Shown piece by piece: positions 18,701-25,667 of a DNA stretch of 64,000 nt. Source of the stretch: FACHB-T130 sp042747725 (GTDB taxonomy: Bacteria > Cyanobacteriota > Cyanobacteriia > Cyanobacteriales > FACHB-T130); the NCBI RefSeq assembly GCF_042747725.1, contig NZ_JBHZGO010000086.1:1-64000 (forward strand), in the 5' to 3' direction. Positions within the stretch are counted from its first letter, which is position 1; every line of letters begins with the position of its first letter. Under the pieces are notes generated by a model. It searched no databases. It was not told the origin of the DNA and was given only the letters and a program-made list of their open reading frames with translations. The translations under genes and the position numbers were made by a program.

Positions 18701-18817
18701 TTTGAGGCAGTCACGGTCGATACTTATACCCAACGGGAGAGTCATAAAGTAACCGTTGACCGTATAGTTATCCCCCCCGATTTGCCCAACTGGTCGCTAG
18801 ATGAGTTTGCGGATTAA
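15755..18817 (+). CDS. large acidic protein with terminal beta domains
   Basis: A 1020-residue protein without a signal peptide or membrane segment. Residues about 1-115 form a conserved beta-rich domain (MEYWQFLIQQEGDSSWL, GRYRVVAHSS, SGRWELRCHSD). A second beta-sandwich-like part lies near 310-425 (IRLTLDRETLVVRRGELITFSG). A third is at the C-terminus (RFYVKLWVHDRQTRSLLDGPRWLVDF). Long Glu/Asp/Pro/Ala/Ser-rich linkers between them are probably disordered and strongly acidic. I prefer the ATG at 15755 to the TTG at 15746. Its function is unknown; the domain edges suggest a scaffold or binding protein. Confidence 0.75.
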   Translation: MEYWQFLIQQEGDSSWLSLETPSVEIEEGRYRVVAHSSRPNTEVEIRITYDSTEEVPPKRRFQKRSRRTNAEGLMVVIPFTYLKSGRWELRCHSDIMSDFLGNTWQQAIQFQVLPTSLADADVDPVGQMRPVWRQEAGVASETLQESSAGSAADLPVHPAPTTTEITADVDLPNPDLPDPSTSSQVDESATEAMTDAGWEEDEDEAVNELFLSFGASESQRWEAAPKRTPPKAAVPVSRLVEHSLQMVDEILHEVVDPVWQAFEPTSTARGAIPQSEFSGDSLTSPSASASSELAFSAAERGYSAETESPEIEAPIRLTLDRETLVVRRGELITFSGQVEIPDSFRDLHLLQPDVLRIEMRDPQNSQILVDVQQLIPEQVPSFSFSCNLELPENCQTRLILGEVTLIDEAQTVLVTHSFTVTADLEELLDALAHDKHHANLLNPPLDSLLAETPSIDSSFLDLVETAKDTQPLHLEPLPNKPLPDQIAKSDPAPFAALKPPELPAIASDTEATGNGEATDSDEPEDIALRDRNASVTSEPPSVVSLPPQLYRPDPANPVNRSLKLPVISDPMPAIERRENADTPIAQEEDLSSALNPPQPVDAPPEGAAPDVEQLFDNLLNNLAQTWQRPEEPARTDASESADTDLHAHQDVTVEDASNTEGAENSAEQSAEQKAQPSADSQASPLDTAFATLKLQDRFLSRLNDLATDEESSAWLQPEEVLSTQESTEETEPPADLTDGSQDTDVADGTEATAAEPQGETDSDRLPPMPTDWEIVALLLDQQPPLPELEEELGEDAGIASDATNNPQEVGAASAQLPETPPTAVEMAKNVLSMAESAVNWTEREIVVDDDPSFLPPGTSGRGGYGWREASARGIQPGRSRFPNAGRDYPPEPQPSSLDEEPVPAPELVLPEGELIAGQPLGVRLKLMSDLSRFYVKLWVHDRQTRSLLDGPRWLVDFTPTGLESLEATTQLTVPFGSVEIRFEAVTVDTYTQRESHKVTVDRIVIPPDLPNWSLDEFAD

Positions 18818-18911
18818 GCGCTTGTTAAAAATTTTTATGATTCGGTTCTTGGTTGCCAATTCACTGTAAATTCAATTACAACCAGTGTTCAATTAGAAAG
18901 GAAATTTACTG

Positions 18912-19028
18912 ATGGCAGCTTCATTCTTACCTTCAATTCTGGTGCCTCTAACTGGCTTGGTCTTCCCGGCTGTAGCGATGGCTTTCCTGTTTCTTTACAT
19001 CGAACACGAAGACGCAACGGGCATTTAA
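18912..19028 (+). CDS. psaI: photosystem I subunit VIII (PsaI)
   Basis: A 38-residue single-membrane-span protein, MAASFLPSILVPLTGLVFPA..., that matches PsaI. PsaI lies near PsaL and PsaM and helps photosystem I trimer formation in cyanobacteria. The hydrophobic helix covers most of the chain, and the charged tail IEHEDATGI is at the end. AAGGAAA lies 8 bases upstream as ribosome-binding site. A strong terminator follows. It converges with the psbEFLJ operon. Confidence 0.93.
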   Translation: MAASFLPSILVPLTGLVFPAVAMAFLFLYIEHEDATGI

Positions 19029-19053
19029 CTTTAGCTGGGCATTAGCTGGACAT

Positions 19054-19096
19054 TGAAAAAAAACCGCCTGTTCTAGTCAGATAGGCGGTTTTTCTT
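19054..19096 (+). terminator. psaI rho-independent terminator
   Basis: AAACCGCCT (19061-19069) and AGGCGGTTT (19083-19091) form a perfect 9-bp stem. It is flanked by A-run upstream and TTTTTC downstream, so it could also terminate the convergent psbEFLJ transcript. Confidence 0.85.
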
Positions 19097-19147
19097 GGAT
19101 GATTTGATGAGAATTATCTCAAATCTGGTTGATTACCCAGCTTTTCT

Positions 19148-19267
19148 CTACAAAGAGGAACCTAGACCAGCGTAGGCACCATAGAAGAAAACACCCAGCA
19201 CAGCGATCGCGCCCAGACCGGCGACGGTAGCTACAATCCACAACGGGATTCTTCCACTTCCAGACAC
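19148..19267 (-). CDS. psbJ: photosystem II protein J
   Basis: A 39-residue single-helix protein, MSGSGRIPLWIVATVAGLGA followed by IAVLGVFFYGAYAGLGSSL. PsbJ sits near cytochrome b559 and influences plastoquinone exchange. The start is a GTG at 19267 preceded by GGAGGG at good spacing; no upstream ATG exists in frame. It is the last gene of the psbE-psbF-psbL-psbJ operon. Confidence 0.95.
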   Translation of the reverse strand: MSGSGRIPLWIVATVAGLGAIAVLGVFFYGAYAGLGSSL

Positions 19268-19315
19268 AGCTTTTCCCTCCTAATTGAACTTAAAAATGAT
19301 TTCAGTCAAACCCAG

Positions 19316-19438
19316 TTAGTTAAAGAAATAACTGGAAAACAGAATACCAAGGACAAAAACCAGTAGCAAGCCCAAGTAAAGAGAAGTACGGTTTAACTCA
19401 ACTGGTTGATTATTGGGATTTGGACTCCGTTCTGGCAT
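19316..19438 (-). CDS. psbL: photosystem II protein L
   Basis: A 40-residue protein, MPERSPNPNNQPVELNRTSL followed by a single hydrophobic helix ending in SSYFFN. PsbL lies at the photosystem II dimer interface near the QA site and is needed for assembly. It lies 13 bases after psbF and 48 bases before psbJ in the operon. An AGGAG-type site precedes the ATG. Confidence 0.96.
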   Translation of the reverse strand: MPERSPNPNNQPVELNRTSLYLGLLLVFVLGILFSSYFFN

Positions 19439-19451
19439 AATTAGGTTTCTC

Positions 19452-19586
19452 CTATCGTTGAATAAATTGCATAGAAGCGATCGCGCCCAAGAAAAAGATT
19501 GTTGGGACAGCCAACGTATGAACCGCTAGCCATCTAACGGTAAAAATCGGATATGAAACTGGCTGATTGGGCGTATTACTAGTCAT
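19452..19586 (-). CDS. psbF: cytochrome b559 beta subunit
   Basis: A 44-residue protein, MTSNTPNQPVSYPIFTVRWL followed by AVHTLAVPTIFFLGAIASMQ. His23 is the heme ligand, and the RW-x3-H pattern is typical. It pairs with PsbE to bind the b559 heme. AGAGGTGG lies just before the ATG. In cyanobacteria psbF normally follows psbE within tens of bases; here about 370 bases intervene. Confidence 0.96.
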   Translation of the reverse strand: MTSNTPNQPVSYPIFTVRWLAVHTLAVPTIFFLGAIASMQFIQR

Positions 19587-19957
19587 GTTTTGCCACCTCT
19601 TTTAAACGACTTACTTGTTGACACTCCCAATTCTTTTTATAGAAATGGGACTTTTGGTACCGTAACGGGAAGGCTTTTCCTGCAAAAAGGGCTTCGTAGA
19701 CCTACTATTGAGGCTACTGAACCTTTGAAGTCTCCTCCAACAAGCCAGAAGTGATTCTTTTCCCAAGCACTTCCGTATGCCTACGGTACTTAACTACCGA
19801 TGTATCTAGCTGGATTCCCGTTCGCTTCTTATAGCCGCATTTAGACGGTACTTTTCATCCCTCTTTTGCATCGAATCCAGCCGAAATTGCCCCGGCAATC
19901 CTAACACAAATAGGTGCTTTTATTTTCACACCCAGATATGTCTAGGGACTGCCGCAC
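19587..19957 (-). other. structured non-coding insert between psbE and psbF
   Basis: This stretch has no open frame but many stems when read on the minus strand. They are CCTAGA/TCTGGG near the psbE side, ATTGCC/GGCAAT, a 9-bp long-range pair GCTGGATTC/GAATCCAGC, CCGTA/TACGG, GAAGTG/CACTTC, and near the psbF side CCCATTTC/GAATTGGG followed by GAGTGTCAA. A subterminal hairpin next to GTGTCAA resembles the right end of IS200/IS605 elements, whose 3' part encodes the TnpB guide RNA. No tnpA or tnpB is present. I read it as a reduced IS605-type remnant, or another structured RNA, lying inside the operon transcript. Confidence 0.5.
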
Positions 19958-20203
19958 TTATTTTATAAATTCCTCGATTTGTTGCTTGGATTCAAAGCGA
20001 TCTTGAACAATCGGCACTTCCTGCCGAGTTTGGGTGTAATACTCGTTGGGGCGGGGTGTCCCAAAGGCATCGTATGCAAGACCCGTGCTAACAAATAGCC
20101 AGCCTGCAATAAATAATGCCGGGATGGTGATGCTGTGAATTACCCAGTAACGAACGCTTGTAATAATGTCCGAAAATGGACGCTCTCCAGTTGTACCAGA
20201 CAT
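19958..20203 (-). CDS. psbE: cytochrome b559 alpha subunit
   Basis: An 81-residue protein with SVRYWVIHSITIPALFIAGW, in which His23 is the axial heme ligand. The lumenal tail contains GTPRPNEYY. PsbE and PsbF form cytochrome b559, required for photosystem II assembly and photoprotection. It is the first gene of psbEFLJ and follows ycf48 with a 110-base gap. An AGGAGGAAT-type ribosome-binding site precedes the ATG. Confidence 0.97.
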   Translation of the reverse strand: MSGTTGERPFSDIITSVRYWVIHSITIPALFIAGWLFVSTGLAYDAFGTPRPNEYYTQTRQEVPIVQDRFESKQQIEEFIK

Positions 20204-20313
20204 TCAGATTCCTCCTCTAACAACAATTAAAAGCTAACTTAATTATGATACGAAACTTGGTAAAGAGTCACAAGCAAAGCATTAGTTGCATGACAACAAT
20301 CTTGCTTTCCTCT

Positions 20314-21318
20314 TCAAGCCGCTGGCGACGAGCCTTCGTATTTCAACAAAACACCTCGCTGACCTATGATAAATCCTTGCTGGGGTGTTAGAAACAGAAT
20401 TCTGTAAAGATTGGAAGGGATATCCTCTATCTCACGAGCTTTTTCCCAAGTTTTGCCGCCATCCAGACTCCGGAGCAAATTTCCACTGCCGCCTGTTACC
20501 CAAATTTCCTCAGGTGTCCGGTATGCCAAATCGAGTAAACCCCAACTGGTGGATACCTCTGGATATTGTGCTTCTTCCCACTCCTCTTGCTTTTCCGGAC
20601 TGCTAAATTGTAGCTGACCGCCCCGCGCCAGCATCCACAGCCGACCATCTTGTGCAAACCCCATATTCTCCACCCTTCGGGAGCTATTGCGATTATGGGG
20701 CACCCAGGCATCTAGACCAGGCTCCCAAGTGGAGTAGAAGTTACCTTTGGCAGACACCGCCACATATTTGCCATCCGCAGAGCGAGACATATTGCGTACA
20801 ACGCCCACCGCTTCTTGCACCATCGCTTTCCAAGTCTGTCCCGCGTCTTGAGTGCGATAAATTGCCCCAACGTTGGTGCTCATCTCAGCGGAGTTCGGAC
20901 CCAGTGCCACAATTGTGTTTGGTGCCCCCGGTAACTTGTTACTCAGGGCGATGCGAGTCCAAGATTTTCCCCCATCCGTCGTGTGGAGCAAGATAGATGG
21001 TTCTCCTGTAATCCAGCCTTCTTGCTCGGCAAAACTCACGCCAGTAAAGCGGTATTGCCGATCTCCCAGTTCCAGGTTTCTTGACTCCCAAGTATTGCCG
21101 CCATCCGTTGTCTCCAAAAGTGTGGAGTCACTTCCCACAACCCAGCCATGATTGGGGTCGCCCGTAAAAGCGAGATCCTGTAAGTTGGCCTGCGTTGGTA
21201 GAGAAATGGCGTGCCAGGGGCTGTTGCTCACCGAAGGAACTTGACTGCAACTGGCGCAAAAGAGGACAACCGCCAACAATATTGCAATTTGTTTCAGCTT
21301 TCTCACAAATAAATTCAT
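20314..21318 (-). CDS. ycf48: photosystem II assembly factor Ycf48/HCF136
   Basis: Ycf48 binds newly made D1 and helps build the photosystem II reaction centre. The protein (334 residues from the ATG at 21318) has a signal peptide with a lipobox (VVLFCASC) and a seven-bladed propeller. The propeller repeats carry TTDGGNTWE, TTDGGKSWTR, TQDAGQTWK and SLDGGKTWE. A TTG at 21342 would lengthen it by eight residues and is less likely. The order rubA-ycf48-psbEFLJ is conserved in cyanobacteria and groups photosystem II assembly factors with b559 genes. Confidence 0.95.
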   Translation of the reverse strand: MNLFVRKLKQIAILLAVVLFCASCSQVPSVSNSPWHAISLPTQANLQDLAFTGDPNHGWVVGSDSTLLETTDGGNTWESRNLELGDRQYRFTGVSFAEQEGWITGEPSILLHTTDGGKSWTRIALSNKLPGAPNTIVALGPNSAEMSTNVGAIYRTQDAGQTWKAMVQEAVGVVRNMSRSADGKYVAVSAKGNFYSTWEPGLDAWVPHNRNSSRRVENMGFAQDGRLWMLARGGQLQFSSPEKQEEWEEAQYPEVSTSWGLLDLAYRTPEEIWVTGGSGNLLRSLDGGKTWEKAREIEDIPSNLYRILFLTPQQGFIIGQRGVLLKYEGSSPAA

Positions 21319-21417
21319 ACTGTCCAGAACTGGTGCGTGCAAATCTTCTACTATGCGATTGATAATCCAGCGAATTCGGGGGTGATTCGCTTCAGCTTTT
21401 GCCAGCTGAGTTTGGTT

Positions 21418-21753
21418 TTATTGCAAACCATAGAGACTGATAAAGAACAAGAAGCCCAAGGCTAATGCCCCAAAAATGAGAAGATTCTTCTGTCCTGGGG
21501 TTAAACGGTTAACGCCCAGACCATAGCCCAGATTTTCCTTGAATCCAGAGGGGGAGCCTACAACGCCAACGTTTTGAAACTGTGTCTTTCGCACCCCACA
21601 AATGGGACAGCGCCAGTCTATTGGCAATTCTTCAAAAGGTGTCCCTGAAGGAACATCGCTCTTACTATCGCCCTTAGTCGGCTCATAAATATAGCCACAG
21701 GCGCGACATTCGTAGCGATCTAGTGCTTTGGCATCGACGGCTTGATTGCTCAT
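21418..21753 (-). CDS. rubA: membrane-anchored rubredoxin RubA
   Basis: A 111-residue protein with a rubredoxin domain: iron ligands Cys16, Cys19 (CRACG), Cys49 and Cys52 (CPICG). A C-terminal membrane helix follows (about 89-108, LLIFGALALGFLFFISLYGL). RubA is needed for photosystem II, and probably photosystem I, assembly in oxygenic phototrophs. It lies immediately upstream of ycf48 on the same strand, as in other cyanobacteria. Confidence 0.95.
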   Translation of the reverse strand: MSNQAVDAKALDRYECRACGYIYEPTKGDSKSDVPSGTPFEELPIDWRCPICGVRKTQFQNVGVVGSPSGFKENLGYGLGVNRLTPGQKNLLIFGALALGFLFFISLYGLQ

Positions 21754-22073
21754 GGCTCAAGATGAAATTGAGAAGCCAATCTTAAAATGTATGTTAAAAA
21801 TTATGCCATAAGTAGGGGATGAGTCTTAATATTGTTTAGCTTGGCTCTACCTTGAGTTATAACTTCGCTATCGTACCTCGCTGCCAGTAACCATTGTCCG
21901 CTTCGGTAGGAGCCTTGACTAGAAATGCCGAACGGATCAATAAGAAAACGGTATCGATGACAGACATTCGCTGCCCCGCTACCAGCAACTTTGGCAGAGG
22001 CAGGCGCTTTATAATGTATAAATGTGAAGAAGTAATAACAGCCGTCCTTTCATCTGAGTGGTAGTACAAGATC
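21754..22073. other. rubA-ndhC divergent promoter region
   Basis: This 320-base gap separates rubA (minus) and ndhC (plus) and must hold promoters for both transcripts. I see no RNA gene and no clear operator. A minus-strand frame overlapping ndhC here is not believable as a gene. Confidence 0.4.
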
Positions 22074-22436
22074 GTGTTTGTCCTCAGTGGGTATGAGTAT
22101 TTTTTAGGCTTCTTGCTAGCTTCCAGTCTGGTGCCGATTTTGGCGCTGACTGCCTCCAAGCTCCTGCGGCCCAGTGGTAGTAGTCCGGAGCGGCGCACCA
22201 CTTACGAATCTGGTATGGAACCGATTGGGGGAGCCTGGATTCAGTTCAACATCCGCTATTATATGTTTGCGCTGGTTTTCGTCATTTTTGATGTGGAAAC
22301 TGTTTTCCTGTATCCGTGGGCCGTTGCTTTCAATCGCCTGGGTGTACTGGCGTTTATTGAAGCCTTGGTCTTTATTGCAATTCTTGTAGTTGCTCTTGTT
22401 TATGCGTGGCGCAAAGGAGCGTTGGAATGGTCATGA
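22074..22436 (+). CDS. ndhC: NAD(P)H-quinone oxidoreductase subunit 3
   Basis: A 120-residue membrane subunit of NDH-1 with three predicted helices and the conserved ESGMEPIGGAWIQFNIRYYMFALVFVIFDVE segment. NDH-1 serves respiration, cyclic electron flow and CO2 uptake. The start is a GTG at 22074. The stop overlaps the start of ndhK by 10 bases, as expected for the ndhC-K-J operon. Confidence 0.96.
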   Translation: MFVLSGYEYFLGFLLASSLVPILALTASKLLRPSGSSPERRTTYESGMEPIGGAWIQFNIRYYMFALVFVIFDVETVFLYPWAVAFNRLGVLAFIEALVFIAILVVALVYAWRKGALEWS

Positions 22437-23179
22437 AATCTAACGGGAAAACCGAGATTGCTGCCCTTGAGGCGCAGCAGAAAGAGAAGATCCTCAACCC
22501 GATTGAGCGACCCACTGTTACTCAAGAACTTTCTGAAAATGTCATCCTGACAACGGTTGACGACCTCTACAACTGGTCGCGGCTTTCCAGCCTGTGGCCT
22601 CTGTTGTTTGGAACCGCCTGCTGCTTCATTGAAGTGGCAGCGATGATTGGCTCCCGGTTTGACTTTGACAGATTTGGTCTAGTTCCTCGCTCTAGTCCAC
22701 GGCAAGCAGATTTAATTATTACTGCTGGCACGATTACGATGAAGATGGCACCGGCTCTGGTGCGTCTGTACGAGCAGATGCCAGATCCCAAGTACGTGAT
22801 TGCAATGGGAGCCTGCACGATTACTGGCGGGATGTTCAGCGCTGATTCCCCGACGGCGGTGCGGGGTGTAGATAAGCTGATTCCTGTCGATGTCTATTTG
22901 CCAGGGTGTCCTCCACGTCCGGAAGCGATCATGGATGCGATCATTAAACTCCGCAAAAAAATCGGGAATGATTCTATCCAGGAGCGGGATCAGTTTCAGC
23001 AAACTCATCGCTACTACAGCACCACTCACAAGATGCAAGCTGTAGACACCATCCACGATGGCAAGTATTTACAGTTAGCAACTCGCCAAACTCCGCCGCA
23101 GGAGTTGGCGGCTGGGATGGGTATGCCTGTACCACCAGCACTGTTGACGGCAGAAAAACAGGAGGAACGTCGTGGCTGA
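22427..23179 (+). CDS. ndhK: NAD(P)H-quinone oxidoreductase subunit K
   Basis: NdhK is the peripheral-arm subunit that binds the terminal [4Fe-4S] cluster N2. Ligands are in FGTACCFIE (Cys65, Cys66), in MGACTITGG and in PGCPPRPE. The start ATG at 22427 has AAGGAG seven bases upstream; a second ATG at 22433 is possible. The C-terminal tail after HKMQAV is a cyanobacterial extension. Overlaps with ndhC and ndhJ show translational coupling. Confidence 0.96.
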   Translation: MVMKSNGKTEIAALEAQQKEKILNPIERPTVTQELSENVILTTVDDLYNWSRLSSLWPLLFGTACCFIEVAAMIGSRFDFDRFGLVPRSSPRQADLIITAGTITMKMAPALVRLYEQMPDPKYVIAMGACTITGGMFSADSPTAVRGVDKLIPVDVYLPGCPPRPEAIMDAIIKLRKKIGNDSIQERDQFQQTHRYYSTTHKMQAVDTIHDGKYLQLATRQTPPQELAAGMGMPVPPALLTAEKQEERRG

Positions 23180-23711
23180 AGCAGAATCCCCAGCAGAATC
23201 TTCAGGGGAACCCCAAGCAGAATCCCAAATTGTGGAAGCGGGTAAGGTTTCCCTTTGGCTGAAGGAAAACGGTTTTGAGCATCAGGAACTAGAACGCGAT
23301 CGCAGTGGTGTTGAGATTGTCAAAGTTGACCGGGACTTCTTGATTCCAATTGCTACAGCCCTCTACGCCTACGGGTTTAATTATCTCCAGTGTCAAGGTG
23401 GCTATGATGCAGGACCGGGAGAGGATTTGGTCAGCTTCTATCATCTAATCCAGGTGAGCGACAATGCTGACCGACCGGAGGAAGTGCGGCTGAAGGTGTT
23501 TTTGCCGCGAGATGATGCTAGAGTCCCTTCGGTGTACTGGATTTGGAAGACGGCAGACTGGCAAGAGCGGGAAGCTTTTGATATGTACGGCATTGTCTAT
23601 GAAGGGCACCCGAACCTGAAGCGGATTTTGATGCCGGAAGATTGGGTGGGCTATCCGTTGCGGAAGGATTATGTCTCGCCTGATTTCTACGAGTTGCAGG
23701 ATGCTTATTGA
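23172..23711 (+). CDS. ndhJ: NAD(P)H-quinone oxidoreductase subunit J
   Basis: A 179-residue 30-kDa-type subunit of the NDH-1 peripheral arm. It has the signature WKTADWQEREAFDMYGIVYEGHPNLKRILMPEDWVGYPLRKDY. The start is a GTG at 23172 with GGAGG-like sequence before it, overlapping ndhK by 8 bases. The acidic first 25 residues are a variable leader. It is the last gene of the operon, followed by a strong terminator. Confidence 0.96.
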   Translation: MAEAESPAESSGEPQAESQIVEAGKVSLWLKENGFEHQELERDRSGVEIVKVDRDFLIPIATALYAYGFNYLQCQGGYDAGPGEDLVSFYHLIQVSDNADRPEEVRLKVFLPRDDARVPSVYWIWKTADWQEREAFDMYGIVYEGHPNLKRILMPEDWVGYPLRKDYVSPDFYELQDAY

Positions 23712-24041
23712 TGCAGGCAAAAGGCAAAAAGTAAAAGAAAGACTTTTTCCTTGCTGACTTGTGGAAAGCACTCACTTTTTGTTTGAAGTGGGTGCTTGTT
23801 TCTTTTGGCGAAGGAACAGGCGAGATTGTATCAAATATTGCTTGACTTTTTCTGCGTATTGACATATACTTTAAGAATGGGAATCTGTGCGCCTAGGTAA
23901 ATTGATTTTTAAGTTAAGTAAGCAGCTATTTTGGTGTAGTGAGTATTTAAATTAGCTGGGTAGATAAATAGCGATCGCACCTAACTACTGCCCTAAACCC
24001 ATAAAATAAATCAACAGCTTGAATGGCAGGGGTAGTGGCGC
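23712..24041. other. ndhJ-helicase intergenic region
   Basis: Beyond the ndhJ terminator this gap shows no gene. It is AT-rich from 23860 and has one HIP1 site near 23971. The junction marks the left edge of the Dnd island. Confidence 0.4.
23766..23807 (+). terminator. ndhCKJ rho-independent terminator
   Basis: AAGCACTCACTT and AAGTGGGTGCTT pair as a 12-bp stem with one G-T wobble and an 8-base loop, followed by GTTTCTTTT. It lies about 55 bases after ndhJ. Confidence 0.8.
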
Positions 24042-25580
24042 GTGAAGTTGTCGTCAAAGGGTGTTTATAAAGTCGAAAGTCAGGCAAAAGAGCAATCTTA
24101 TCGCCTAGCTTCGCCAGTAGAGTACGACCTGCAACCGATTAACAGACTTTTAGCAGTCGCTGCTTCTAAGGGTACTTACCATCTGCATCCCTCAGAAGGG
24201 AATCAAACACCCCTGGGATGCCCCCGAATGCCAGCGTCTTTACAACTGCGGCAGTATCAGCAGGAAGCCGTTGCTAGCTGGTTTGCCAATCAAGGCAGAG
24301 GGACGCTGAAGATGGCGACGGGGAGTGGGAAGACAATTACGGCGCTAGCGATCGCTACCTCACTCTATCAACAAATTGGCTTGCAAGTGTTGCTGGTAGT
24401 GTGTCCCTATCGACATCTGGTGACACAGTGGGCGCGAGAATGCGAGAAATTTGGACTACAGCCAGTTTTAGCTTTTGAGAATGTACGCAACTGGCAGAGT
24501 CAGCTATCAACGCAACTATACAATCTGCGTTCTGGCAATCAACGGTTTCTCACACTCATTACAACAAATGCCACCTTGATGAGTGAGGGATTGCAATCGC
24601 AACTCAAGTATTTTCCAGACAAAACGCTAATTGTAGGAGATGAAGCGCATAACCTCGGTGCAAGGCAGTTGGAGAAGAGTCTGCCTTCTCGCGTGGGATT
24701 AAGACTAGCGCTGTCGGCAACACCGGAACGGTATTTTGATGATGAAGGTACGCAATCTTTATTTGATTATTTTGGCAGAGTTTTAGAGCCAGAATTCACT
24801 CTGAAAGATGCAATTCAACAGGGGGCGCTGGTGCATTATTTGTACTACCCTATCCTCGTAGAACTAACAGAGGCAGAAGCCCGTGCTTATGTAAAATTAA
24901 CCGCTAGGATTGGCAGGGCGCTGTTGTTTCAAGAACGCGAGAACGGTGCTTTCAAAGGCAGTTGGGAAGATCGTGAAAAACTCAAGCCGTTGTTGATGCA
25001 AAGGGCGAGATTAATTGGTGCTGCTACCAACAAGTTAACTGCTTTGCGCGAGTTAATGAGTAAACGCTTAGACACGACGCACACTTTATTTTATTGCGGA
25101 GATGGTTCTGTAGAAAGCACGCGCCAATTAAAAGCCGTTGCTAAAATTTTGGGAGATCAATTGGGATACCGAATCAACACCTACACCGCCCAAACTCCAT
25201 TATTAGAAAGAGAAAATTTGCGACGTCAATTTGAGACGGGAGATTTACAAGGTTTGGTGGCGATTCGCTGTCTAGATGAGGGTGTAGATATTCCAGCAAT
25301 TCAGAATGCTGTAATTTTAGCCAGTAGCAGCAATCCGCGCCAATTTATTCAGCGTCGAGGACGAATTTTGCGCCCTCACCCAGGCAAGCAACGCGCCACT
25401 TTATTTGACATGATTGTACTGCCACCAGAGTTAGATCGGGAAACTTTGGAAGTAGAACGCAATTTGTTAAGAAAGGAATTGCGGCGATTTGTCGAGTTTG
25501 CTGACTTAGCGGATAATGCGGGCGAAGCCAGAGTAAAATTACTGGATTTACAGAGAAACTACGAGTTGATGGATTTGTAA
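24042..25580 (+). CDS. SF2 helicase, probable Dnd-linked restriction protein
   Basis: A 512-residue superfamily 2 helicase: Q-like region LRQYQQEAVASW, Walker A ATGSGKT (92-98), DEAH box (200-203), motif III SATP, and motif VI QFIQRRGRILR in the second RecA domain. No nuclease domain is obvious. Size and context fit the helicase family annotated as DNA phosphorothioation system restriction enzyme, which clusters with dnd genes. It would act on unmodified invading DNA, but this is inference. The start is a GTG. It converges with dndD, 87 bases apart. Confidence 0.7.
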   Translation: MKLSSKGVYKVESQAKEQSYRLASPVEYDLQPINRLLAVAASKGTYHLHPSEGNQTPLGCPRMPASLQLRQYQQEAVASWFANQGRGTLKMATGSGKTITALAIATSLYQQIGLQVLLVVCPYRHLVTQWARECEKFGLQPVLAFENVRNWQSQLSTQLYNLRSGNQRFLTLITTNATLMSEGLQSQLKYFPDKTLIVGDEAHNLGARQLEKSLPSRVGLRLALSATPERYFDDEGTQSLFDYFGRVLEPEFTLKDAIQQGALVHYLYYPILVELTEAEARAYVKLTARIGRALLFQERENGAFKGSWEDREKLKPLLMQRARLIGAATNKLTALRELMSKRLDTTHTLFYCGDGSVESTRQLKAVAKILGDQLGYRINTYTAQTPLLERENLRRQFETGDLQGLVAIRCLDEGVDIPAIQNAVILASSSNPRQFIQRRGRILRPHPGKQRATLFDMIVLPPELDRETLEVERNLLRKELRRFVEFADLADNAGEARVKLLDLQRNYELMDL

Positions 25581-25667
25581 TGCTTTCCTAGAGGCGAGAT
25601 CCCTGAATTCTTAAACAAGTCGGGGATCTGAACCCCTGGCTCACAACTCCCATAGTAGGATGCTATA

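Noticed and set aside
19587..19957. Group II intron between psbE and psbF (starts GTGCG on the minus strand)
   Set aside because: No domain V-like hairpin with AGC and a GAAA-type loop was found near the psbF end, and the length is short. The IS605-type end fits better.
21857..22201. 114-codon minus-strand frame overlapping ndhC
   Set aside because: It lies over the well-supported ndhC start, has no family resemblance, and is a shadow of the coding strand.
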